Source: Asterella californica (taxonomy: Eukaryota > Streptophyta > Marchantiopsida > Marchantiales > Aytoniaceae). Taken from it: 64,000 nt of DNA. Below are positions 10,459 through 19,700 of this stretch, one piece after another. Every line of letters starts with the position of its first letter. The stretch's first letter is position 1. The stretch lies in NCBI GenBank assembly GCA_036924285.1, contig JAYKYS010000005.1, positions 62,001 through 126,000 of the forward strand, given 5' to 3'. The notes beneath the pieces are model-generated. The model did not search any database. It was given only the letters and a program-made list of their open reading frames with translations, and had not been told where the DNA came from. Position numbers and translations under genes: made by a program.

Positions 10459-11132
10459 ATGATGGAGGAGATTAAACAACTCCTTCATAAGGTGTTGGCA
10501 GCGGTGGAAGAAGTATCGGTTGAAGTAGCAGATCTGCATCGAGAGCTCATAGCACATAAGAGTGAGCTTGTTTCTGTTGTGTGCGATGTTCATGCTTTGA
10601 AGAACATGCAAACCGTTGATGCTACAACTACCAAAGAGATTTCTCCTCTACACTCTCAGCATCTGCTGTTTCTGCTGAGGAGAAATCTGTGGTGGTAAAT
10701 GTTAATTTCAAAGAAGTAGTAGAGAAGTTGGAGATGAAGATGAAATCTTATGCTGAAGCTACCAAGGCGGCTCAAGTCTCTCTTTTTCAAGAGCAAGAGA
10801 ATGAAAAGTTGAACCAACTCTCAAGGGTGAAAAATGTGAGAATATCCGGTTTACCTGAGCTAGAGAAGGAAGAGACCAAAGAAGTAGCTACCACTTTCTT
10901 TGCTGACACGTTACATGTTCACAAGCCTATCCTAGTTCAAGCTTACCGCATAGGGCAAAAAGGCTCACAACCTCGAGCAATATTGGCTAAGTTTGCAGAT
11001 CAGGCACAACGAGATACAGCGATGGCTAACAAAGCTGTCTTGAAGGGGAGACAGATCTGGTTGTATCCTGATCTCACACCGCTATAAGCTGAAGCCAAGC
11101 GGAAGGAGCTTGTGAAGGTAAAAGAGGTTTAA
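10459..11132 (+). pseudogene. LINE ORF1, copy C, broken by frameshift
   Basis: The start is intact (ATG ATG GAG GAG), unlike units 1 and 2. Open pieces are the 80-aa N-terminal reading and the 132-aa RRM-like reading from 10689. A private C-to-T change, shared with unit 4, turns SAVVNV into SVVVNV. The shared frameshift and terminal TAA remain. Confidence 0.75.
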
Positions 11133-11232
11133 CAAGGAAAGGTTTTTCATTGCTTTCTTAAGAGAAGGACGTGTTGTTGTCACACAAAGAAGACGAGATG
11201 CTTCCAAATAGCAATTTCCGACCCTTAGAGTT

Positions 11233-11857
11233 ATGATGTGGAACATTCATGGGCTTACTAAGTCAAAGTACACAAGCGCTTTACCCATTTGGAACAAGGC
11301 TGATATCATCAACTTGGTGGAGACATGAGAACATGAAGGAAACAATGTACATGAGTTGGATGGTTTTACTTTGATCGGCTCTACTTGGAACAAGCGCAAG
11401 CAACATAAAGGACGTGGTTTTGGAGGTATTGCAACTTACGTCAGATCTTATTTGCATGAGCTTGTTGAAGTGGTTCTTCAAGATGTGGGTGGACAATATC
11501 ATTGGATTCGAGTTGGTGGAGAAAGTAGATCTGCATGTTATATCGCAATCTGCTATTTTGCATCTTTGAGCATGTCTATCTATCAGACTAGAGCATGTAG
11601 CACGAGCCAACCTTTCCATCGTCTTTCTATTGATGTTTTGAGATATCAAGAGAAGGGCAAGGTCTTTATGATGGGAGATTTCAATGCTAGAGTTCACACT
11701 TGCCAATTCACACAATTCTATGCTCTTGACCACTCCCCTATTCTTGAAGAAGATGATGATCCTACTGGTCCCGTGCCTCCTTAGATACATCCACCAATGA
11801 CATGAAAGAACACTTCTTGACTTTTGGAGCAATCTGTAGTTTGAAAATTCTGAACGG
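11233..11857 (+). pseudogene. LINE ORF2 5' part (endonuclease), copy C
   Basis: Endonuclease start MMWNIHGL, the shared TGA at the ETW position, then an open 142-aa reading (11356-11784) containing GDFNAR. It is cut at 11857 by the Ty3 5' LTR and the rest resumes at 22669. Confidence 0.88.
11854..11857. repeat. Target-site duplication of Ty3-1, left
   Basis: ACGG directly before the 5' LTR is repeated directly after the 3' LTR at 22669-22672. Uninterrupted LINE copies have it once (3089-3092). It could be read as 5 bp (AACGG) if the LTR ends one base earlier. Confidence 0.85.
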
Positions 11858-12071
11858 TGTCGTGTTGTGGTTCGGCTCCTGTGTGAAATTCCTGTGTAAC
11901 CTATGTTGTGTTTCTTTTCCGTGTTTCGTGAACCGTATCGCGTAACTCGTCGAACGGTGTGATGAGTGCCACGTTTGTGATTATCTGTTTAAGTGATCGC
12001 ACGGTAGAAGAATGTGCCAAGTCATCGATCTGTGCGCGTTCACTTCAGTGGTCCTTGTCGCCGCGATTGTG

Positions 12072-12078
12072 TATAAAA
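12072..12078 (+). promoter_or_regulatory. TATA box of the Ty3-1 5' LTR
   Basis: TATAAAA, 215 bp into the LTR, with a pyrimidine-rich cattctctctc about 30 bp downstream as the possible start site. Equivalents lie at 20479-20485, 28986-28992 and 37393-37399 and are unchanged although the flanking bases vary. Confidence 0.7.
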
Positions 12079-12179
12079 TGGGGGGTCGAAGGTTCATACG
12101 ACATTCTCTCTCAACGGGTGATTCGTAAGGGTTCTCGGTGATCTGCATGGAGGAGTGAAGAACTGCAGGAGTGGTGGTT

Positions 12180-12395
12180 ATGGACGGAGGTGTGTTACCG
12201 GCTCCGGATCTTCCTTTCCCGAATCCGTTTCACATCAAGCTTCATTGCATCCACCGCGATCACTTTCGACAGTGGTTAGTTGCGTACTTTGGTGATGAGT
12301 TCATGGGGAGGGTGATGGAGTTACAGCTTCCGGTGATCCTTCCAATCGTAACATACGGAGAGACTTGGGATATGACGGTGTACATTTTGTTGTGA
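12180..12395 (+). CDS. LTR micro-ORF a, 71 aa, unknown function
   Basis: Not a family I recognise. It starts at ATG 12180, is rich in Pro and hydrophobic residues, and contains WLVAYFGDEFMGRV followed by LPVILPIV. It lies in the putative R-U5 leader and stops 6 bp before micro-ORF b. The two proteins look paralogous: WLVAYFGDEF aligns with WIVRNFGQEY, each followed by an RV pair and a proline-hydrophobic stretch. I see no change in it in any of the four LTRs. It may act as an upstream ORF or be an unrelated captured sequence; translation is unproven. Confidence 0.4.
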   Translation: MDGGVLPAPDLPFPNPFHIKLHCIHRDHFRQWLVAYFGDEFMGRVMELQLPVILPIVTYGETWDMTVYILL

Positions 12396-12401
12396 GGAAC
12401 A

Positions 12402-12605
12402 ATGGATCTCAACTATCCATCGAACGTTCCTTTCAATCTTTGGGTCGATGTCCGGTGCCATTGCAGACCGAAGATCAATCATGGGGCTTGGATCGTGAGA
12501 AACTTCGGGCAAGAATATTACAATCGAGTGATAGCTTCACCGTTTCCTTTTGTCATACCTTTTATTGTAGAACGTTTCCAAGTTGTAATATTGACGTTGT
12601 ATTAG
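12402..12605 (+). CDS. LTR micro-ORF b, 67 aa, paralogue of micro-ORF a
   Basis: Starts at ATG 12402 (aacaATGg) just after the micro-ORF a stop. Contains NVPFNLWVDVRCHC, WIVRNFGQEYYNRV and PFPFVIPFIV. The similarity to micro-ORF a in order and spacing suggests an old tandem duplication. No known domain is recognised. Present in all four LTRs without visible change. Confidence 0.4.
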   Translation: MDLNYPSNVPFNLWVDVRCHCRPKINHGAWIVRNFGQEYYNRVIASPFPFVIPFIVERFQVVILTLY

Positions 12606-12802
12606 TCTGCGGCTCACTGGTTTCATTCTAGTTGAGCGCTTCTGTGTAGTTACGGACCGCGAAGAATCCATCGACATATCTGAAGGATTTTGTGAAGTCT
12701 TAGAGTGTTGTTGATGTCTTGTGTCTCCTTGGAGAGTAAAAATTCGTTCTAAGGGAAAAGTTAAGAGGAGAAAAGACAAAAAGTAAAGTTCTTTTTGCTC
12801 TT

Positions 12803-12824
12803 ATTGGTCCACTTTTGGACCAAT
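12803..12824. other. Perfect hairpin in LTR leader
   Basis: ATTGGTCCA, loop CTTT, TGGACCAAT: a 9-bp perfect stem with a 4-base loop, just after an A/G-rich tract. It recurs at 21210-21231, 29717-29738 and 38124-38145. A structural role in the long leader RNA (dimerisation, packaging or 3' end) is possible but unproven. Confidence 0.6.
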
Positions 12825-14263
12825 GGTGTTCTAGCTGATCCTCGCGACGTTTCTGTGGTTTCTGGAGGCTTCGGAGGTCCATTCGCGAAACGAAGGGTAT
12901 GGTTGGAGAGCTCTCGACCGGGGCTACAATCTGGGCTGAAGAATCGATCGATTTGATGAAAGTATGAGCGCGTTATGATCAATTGAGTGGAGGGGGGTGA
13001 AATTTGTACCTACTGCTACGTTTCTGGTTGTTCTGAGAGACTCGCGAGGAGTTTTGAGGAGCTGTCTGTTGGGTTGGAGAACTGACGGCGTGCTGGTCAT
13101 TTTGATATCAATTTGGTCAGTTTCTTGATCGATTTGGATTCTGAACCGACCGATTGAAGTTGAGAAGTGCAGATGGGATAAGGCGGGGACAGCGAACTGT
13201 GATAGCCATGGATAGTTTGCTATTGCTTAAGATCTGAGTCGAATTTCTGAGTGAAACTTTCCAGGATTGAAGAATGTCTTATCAGTAAGATACTTGGGAA
13301 GTTTCACCTCAAATGGTCGAGTAGTTTGTTCAGAATCTTGGATCAAATGTACCTGGGTCTGTAAAGCTCTGAAGTTAGCACAGATTACGGTTTGATCCAT
13401 ATCTGAGAATTGGTTTGAGATTTCGACCTGAAAATTGTTCAGGGTAGGAGTGAAGGGTCCAATCAAGCTTCCTGTGAAGTTTGATCATCATTGGTCGAGT
13501 AGTTTGGAAGGACTGAGATCTCAAAGTTCGAAAATACTTCTGTTATGAGCAGTTTCGGGTTTTTTCGGTATCATCTATTGTCAATTTGATCATTTTCGAG
13601 CAATTTGGAGAGGAGTTGTTGCTGAAACTGCCATACCTGCATACAACTCGACATTGGAAGGTGTGGGGCTGATTTCAGCTCTTGGTGATGAAGGAGAACG
13701 GAGCCACCATGAGTCTTAAGCCGCTGTTTGGGTTCTCGGAGCTGCCAGGTACTACCGCCGTTGGTGCTATATTGAGATCTGAATAGTGTTTTGGATTATG
13801 CATGTTTTGCCTTGCTGGAATACTCGGTAGACCAGGGTGTACAGCAAGTTGTATCGATACTCTATCAAGTTGATTGAGTGATCTTAGTATCTTCTGATTG
13901 TACTATGAAGTTGTGATAGTTGGATTGATGGCCAGTTAGCGTCGCTGGGGAGCTATTCAGAAGTCAGGCTTCCAGTGATATAGATGAATAACTTCAGTTA
14001 GATAATACAGATCTGAGTATTTTTAGTTATAATACAAAAGATCTGTTTGTAACACAAGTTTATGCAACCTATACGTAACCTTGGATCGTAGCAAGCTTTA
14101 AACTTGAGACGAGCGGATACAAGGTCACTCAGGCTAGAAGAGTAGATAGTGAAACATTTGAGTGGAAACATCCAGATCTAGATCCAACCTTGTCAATCCA
14201 CATACCTCTACACAGCCATATACCCCGTGTATTCCTAGACAGAAAAACACGTTATACGATAGC

Positions 14264-14279
14264 TGGTGAACTCGACGTG
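14264..14279 (+). other. Ty3-1 primer binding site
   Basis: TGGTGAACTCGACGTG begins two bases after the LTR end. It would pair with a tRNA 3' end reading ...GAGTTCACCA. It is not the initiator-Met type (TGGTATCAGAGC) common in plant elements, and I cannot name the tRNA. Confidence 0.75.
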
Positions 14280-14319
14280 AAAAGTCTAGGGTGAGAGGTA
14301 CGTGCGTGGTTTTGCCACC

Positions 14320-16701
14320 ATGGACATTGAAGGGTTGGGTCATTACGTAGATGAGGCTTCTACATCTGGAGAGGCACCAAAGGTGACCAAGCTTTCACGG
14401 TCTGATATGCGATTGCTTGAGGCATTCGCGTTGGTAATGCAACAACAGCAAGCCACTGAACGGAAAGAAGCAATGGCTACTAAAGCCTTGCAATCTGTTG
14501 TGGGGTTGCTAGATCAGTTTGACGGGAAGAACATATCCAAGTACCTAAAGTACTATTCCCGAGAGATGGAGTTGAGCAAGGTGCCTGAAAGAGAGATGGT
14601 GAGTACATTTGCGCTTGCTGTCGTACCTGAACTACGAGAGCACATGAAGGACATCATCCGATCTCATGGTGCTACGTGGGAAGGATTTACTCTTCAGCTG
14701 AAAGAAGAGTATTCTTTAGAAGATGCAGACCGAGTGACTAAGAAGTCATTCATGGAGTGGGTAAACAAACCCAACAAAGGGCTTGTTGCCACAGAGCTAT
14801 TTCGGGAGTATGAGAGACAATTCCTTCAGTTGTCTCGGATGGAGAAGCTCACATTGGAGAATGACAAGGTGGAGTTGTTTCTACAAGCAGCCAACAATGA
14901 ATTACAAAGGGAGTTGGAGCTGCTTCTAGAAGATAGGATGGAAGACAACGGACTCACGACTGACTGGAGAAAAGTCTCTGAAGCAGTGAGTGTACTTGCC
15001 AAACGAGAGTACCGGAGAGGGAAGGTGGTGGTAAGACAAGAAGAGAGACCACCGCCGATCATAGTACCTCGTAGGCAACCAATGGTACCCAATGTGCAAG
15101 CACCTATTGTGCATGTACCTCAAGTTCCACTTCCTACTATTCCTGTCCCGAAAGTTGCACCGCAAAGAGATGCTATGGAAGAGCTGGTAAAAGGGATGAG
15201 GGACTTGCAGATCAAGTTAGCAAGGTTGGAAGAGAAGGGAGGAGCACATGATACCAAACTTGCTCCTAAGCAAGATTATGTACAGAGATGCATTTGGTGT
15301 GATAGTTCTGATCATGCTCGAAGAGAGTGTGGTGATTTTGCCAAAACTCTACGAGATGGAGTAGTCTATTGGAAGGAAGGAAAGATTGCTCTGAAGGATA
15401 ATGGAGAGATTCTTAGAACCAACTTCGGGAAAGGAGGAATGAAGCAAGTACTGGAGGAGTATCTATCTCAACATGCTACTGCGTCGGTAGAAGCTGCTAC
15501 TTATGGAGTTGAGGTAGTACGAGAAAGAAGTGCTTCTAAGAAGGATGGAGATACTCTTGATATGTGGAGCCATGCGGTAAGCACGAACAAAAGAGGGAAA
15601 ATGGCAAGGGAGGAGTTGCTCAGAACAGCCACGGCAATCAGGGGTGCTACTGGATGGGATGATCCCGTGGATACAATGTCTGTTCACGCTTATTTGGCGA
15701 AGAGTCAACATGAGGCTCTCATGGAGGAGAAGCGCAAACGAGATGAAGCAGGCCCTAGCGAAGAGAGAACAGCTCTCAAGAGGCAAACAAGAGGAGAAAA
15801 GTTCAGACCGGAGATCATGTCTCTACCAGAGGAGACTATGGAAGAGGTCATATCCTCTACTCCCGAGAAGTCAGAGAAGAGCAGAGGTAAGGAGAAAGGT
15901 AAATCTCCTTCATACAAGCTTCAGTCTGATATTGAAGCTGCTACGGATCTGAAAGGAGTACTAGAAGAGAGAGTACTCAATGCCAGGATCGAGTTTACTT
16001 TGCGAGAGGTTCTTGGGATTGCCAAGAGGGAGTTTCATGATGTCATTATTGACACCATCAAACGAAAAAGGCAATTGGCAGGAGAAACCGCTGTGTCTAA
16101 TGCATTAGACACAAGGATATCAAGAGAGGAAGAGTTAGAACTAGCTCAATGCTGCATCAACCGCAAGGTTCGGTTTGAGGATGATAACGATGACAAGGTC
16201 CCTAGTCATTACACTAGAGGACATTGGGCTAGAGCTACTACCGAAGCCTTAGTGAAGGTGGGAGAGATGACAGATCCGGTGGTTGCTCTCATTGATCATG
16301 GATCAGAGATCAATATTGTCTCTAAGGACATCTACAAGCAAGGTGGATGGCCTGTTGATATAGATCATGGTTGGATGATTAGAACGGCGAACAACACACG
16401 AGGAGAACTCTACGGAGCTTGTCCTGATGTGAAAGTGAAGGTGGGAGATGTAACTATAGAACAAAACTTCTTTGTTCAAGATAGTACATCATACCCGGTG
16501 ATACTCGGTCAACCTTACATTACAGCTGTGAGGATGGAGACCAAGGTTTTGGATGATGGATCTGCTTATGCGCGGATCAGAAGTCAGGATGGCAAGAGAG
16601 CGGTACAGTTTCTAACTGTATCAGCAAACCACGAGCGGAACAGAGATTATCTGAGGGGTGGTTCCTTGCCTAAGGTCACGGAAGAGTTCAAGGATTTTTG
16701 A
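14320..16701 (+). CDS. gag: Ty3-1 Gag with C-terminal aspartic protease (793 aa)
   Basis: Makes the capsid and nucleocapsid of the intracellular particle and, at its end, the protease that matures them. The start is ATG 14320 in a perfect GCCACCATGG context; the reading is open upstream but has no better start. The N-terminal third is helical and charged (capsid region, about residues 40-230), followed by a Pro/Val-rich linker. The CX2CX4HX4C zinc knuckle begins at residue 324 (CIWC...HARREC). A Lys/Glu-rich stretch follows. The protease site is LIDHGSE with Asp at residue 659, so it reads DHG where most relatives have DSG or DTG; ILGQPYI is the expected downstream motif. Ends TGA 16699-16701. 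Confidence 0.9.
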   Translation: MDIEGLGHYVDEASTSGEAPKVTKLSRSDMRLLEAFALVMQQQQATERKEAMATKALQSVVGLLDQFDGKNISKYLKYYSREMELSKVPEREMVSTFALAVVPELREHMKDIIRSHGATWEGFTLQLKEEYSLEDADRVTKKSFMEWVNKPNKGLVATELFREYERQFLQLSRMEKLTLENDKVELFLQAANNELQRELELLLEDRMEDNGLTTDWRKVSEAVSVLAKREYRRGKVVVRQEERPPPIIVPRRQPMVPNVQAPIVHVPQVPLPTIPVPKVAPQRDAMEELVKGMRDLQIKLARLEEKGGAHDTKLAPKQDYVQRCIWCDSSDHARRECGDFAKTLRDGVVYWKEGKIALKDNGEILRTNFGKGGMKQVLEEYLSQHATASVEAATYGVEVVRERSASKKDGDTLDMWSHAVSTNKRGKMAREELLRTATAIRGATGWDDPVDTMSVHAYLAKSQHEALMEEKRKRDEAGPSEERTALKRQTRGEKFRPEIMSLPEETMEEVISSTPEKSEKSRGKEKGKSPSYKLQSDIEAATDLKGVLEERVLNARIEFTLREVLGIAKREFHDVIIDTIKRKRQLAGETAVSNALDTRISREEELELAQCCINRKVRFEDDNDDKVPSHYTRGHWARATTEALVKVGEMTDPVVALIDHGSEINIVSKDIYKQGGWPVDIDHGWMIRTANNTRGELYGACPDVKVKVGDVTIEQNFFVQDSTSYPVILGQPYITAVRMETKVLDDGSAYARIRSQDGKRAVQFLTVSANHERNRDYLRGGSLPKVTEEFKDF
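16693..16701 (+). other. Probable -1 frameshift site between gag and pol
   Basis: The gag frame reads GAT TTT TGA; pol continues in the -1 frame from the same spot (TTG ACA AGT). The run of five T immediately before the TGA lets the Phe-tRNA slip back one base onto another TTT. The run and stop are identical in copy 2 (33608-33616). It is not a classical X-XXY-YYZ heptamer, so the mechanism is inferred. Confidence 0.5.
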
Positions 16702-19700
16702 CAAGTACTGCTATAGAGCGAGGACATAGTGGTACACTGGAGAAGGTACTCTCGCTAGAGAAAGAAAGTGCTTTTTGTACAGGAGTTGTGAGATTTTCTG
16801 GGAGTGGATTTGCTACACATACACGACTTGCTGACTTGCAGAAGTGGGAGCAGAAAGTTGTGCGAAAAACTGAAAAAGATCTAAAGAGAGTTGGTGTGCT
16901 TGAAGAGGATGATAAGATAGAAGGTGTTTATTTGGAGTTAGGGTTGGGAGATTTCATCGATGAACTTGCTATGCATGAGCAAGAAGATGAGGATCATGTG
17001 GTGGAAGTACACTCTAGGGAGCTCTATACAGCTATAGAGTCATTCGTAGATCCTGAAGTTAGAGTTGATACTAGGTACAAAACGGTAGACAAGAAGGTAA
17101 AACCTGTTGCTCAGCCATTACCTAGTGATTCTAACCAGCGAGTCCAGCAATCTTCGAAGGAGAAAAGCTTGAGAGATCTTAGCCGGGTCGGTCACAAGTT
17201 CACTGAAACTACGCTCAAGGAGTTGAAGGTTGGTTCAACAGATTTTCTTTTGTCTGTGGAGGAGAATAGGTTTAGGGAGATGTTAACTAGGCACGGGAAA
17301 GCTTTTGCTTTTGAAGCCTCAGAAATCGGATGTGTAGATCCTAGCATTGTTGCGCCAATGATCATATTCACAGTTCCACATGCTCCTTGGGACTTGAGGC
17401 CAATTCCTGTACCTAGAGCGCATCTACCAAAACTCATAGAGCTCTTGAAGGAGAAGATGCAGATGAAGATCTTGGAACCATCATTTGCACCATACTCTAG
17501 TCGTTGGTTTACAGTACCAAAGAAGAGTGGTGCATTACGGTTCATCCAAGATATGCAACCTGTGAACCAAGTGACCATCAGAAATACAGGCATAGGACCT
17601 ATCGTCGGAGAGTTTGCTGAAGCGTTTGCTGGGAGGGCTATTTACTCTATAGGAGATCTTTACTCTGGATACGATCAGTTTCAACTTGCTGAACAGAGTA
17701 GAGATATCACCACCATGAGGACACCGTTGGGGTTGGTCAGAATGTGTACACTACCACAAGGAGCAACAAACTCGGTAGCGCACATGATGAACGGGATGAA
17801 CAAGGTTCTCCGTGAGTTCATTCCTGAGAAGACCATGCCTTTCTTGGATGACATTCCAATTAAAGGATGCGTTGAGGAGGAGAAAGATGAGACAATGGAT
17901 CAGAAGGGGTGTAGAAACTTTGTTGCTGATCACATTTCAGATTGTGATAAAATCTTATCACGACTTGAAGAGGCGCATTTGACACTATCAGGTGCCAAGT
18001 CTTCGTTTGGAGTGCGAGAGGTTGTGATTGTGGGGCACTTATGTGGATGGTTTGGACGCAAGCCTGATCCTGGTAAAGTGGATGCTATACGGCGGATGAA
18101 GGATACTTGTGGTTCAACAACAGAGGTGAGAAGGTTTCTTGGAGCTTGTGTCTTCTATCATGTGTGGATTCCACATTTTGCACATGTGGCAGATCCTCTT
18201 TACGATCTGTTGAGAAAGCACAAGAGGTTTGCATGGGAGGAGAGACATACTGAGGCGATTCAGAGATTGAAGCAATTGTTATCTTCTCCACCTGTACTTC
18301 GTCGTGTGAGCTATGAGGATAGCAAACCAGTGATACTTACTGTTGATACTAGTCCGATAGCCATTGGATGGGCAGTAGGACAGGATGATGAAGAAGAGAA
18401 TCGCTTTGCAGTCAGATTTGGAGCAAAGGTGTTGAGTGAGCGACATAGAAACTATCCTCAAGTGAAGAGAGAGTTATGGGGAGTAGTTACAGCTATGAAA
18501 GCTGAAAAGGACTATTTGATTGGAGCGCCAGTAATAGTAGAAACAGATTGTTTACCACTATTAGGGATGATTACAAATTGTAACACCCCTGATATTGCTA
18601 TGCTACGCTGGATTGCTTACATCAAGTCCTTAAATCCTGAGTTTCGACACATAGCGGGGAAGAACAATCCAGTAGCTGATATGTTATCTCGTGCGAGGTA
18701 TGAGGATGAGGAGGAGATGATAGAAGATACAGAAGACGTTGGTACTACTGTTTTCTGTAGAGCTCAAGGAGGTGAGAGTGAGCATTCGAAACCGTTCATG
18801 GAGGAGATATATGAAGGAGAATGGATAGACATAGGACGCTATCTAAGCATGTTGACTAGACAGCCAGGATGGAGTGATGCCCACTTTAAACAAATCAGGA
18901 GGAAGGCTTATAACTACTTGCTACAAGGTGGTTATTTGTGGAAACATGCTAAGCAAGGTGGTAAGATGCCACAAAGGGTTGTGTGCAAGGTTGACATGCA
19001 GAAGTTACTCATGCAGGAGTTTCATGAGAGCTTGTGGGCAGGACATAGAGGTATTTATGCCACCTTTACAAAGCTGAAGGAGAGATATTGGTGGCGTAAC
19101 ATGTACAGAGATGTAGTTCAATTTGTGGAGACATGCCAAACTTGTCAAGAGTATTCAGGAATTCGGCATCGAGATGGATTACATCCTACTTATCCACTTG
19201 CAATGCATTATAAGTGGGTAGTAGATCTTGTTATTATGCCAGTTGGTATATGGCAGATGCGATACTTAGTTTTGGCACGTGAGGATTTGTCCAACCAAGT
19301 GGAAGGGCGAGCCTTACGGACAAAATCCACAGAGGGAGTCTGCAAATTCTTGTTGGAAGATGTGATTTGTAGATATGGTTGTGTTGGGAAGATCACGGCT
19401 GATCGAGGGGAGCTGAACAATGATGAGGCTAAAGCGTTCTTCAAGAGGTGTGGTGTGAAGTTAGCTCTCACCACAGCCTACAATCCGGAAGGTAATGCGA
19501 AGAGTGAACGTGGTCATCCTCCTATTGTGAAAGCTATTGTGAAAGCTTGCAAGGGGAGGGCAAGAGAATGGCCAAGATTTCTTCCGTTTGCATTATGGGC
19601 TGATCGTTCGACTCATAGTTCAGTTACGGGATATATGCCGGCGGAGTTGATGCAGGGGCAGAAACCTATCATGCCCATTGAGGAGCACATACCTACTTGG

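Larger units (their letters stand above)
11858..14261 (+). repeat. Ty3-1 5' LTR (2,404 bp)
   Basis: Begins TGTCGT and ends ACGATA, an imperfect terminal inverted repeat. It matches 20265-22668 base for base except one noticed change. A TATA box at 12072-12078 puts the likely start of transcription near 12103, so U3 is only about 245 bp and R plus U5 about 2.15 kb. That leader holds two small ORFs and a perfect hairpin, listed separately. The rest (12825-14260) has no supported coding content; the ORFs readable there are short and unconserved. Confidence 0.93.

Noticed and set aside
11281..11832. 183-193-aa minus-strand ORFs over the endonuclease
   Set aside because: Antisense shadow of LINE ORF2; the sense frame carries the recognisable endonuclease motifs.
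12365..12631. 88-aa ORF overlapping micro-ORFs a and b
   Set aside because: It is in another frame over the same block; only the micro-ORF frame shows internal duplication.
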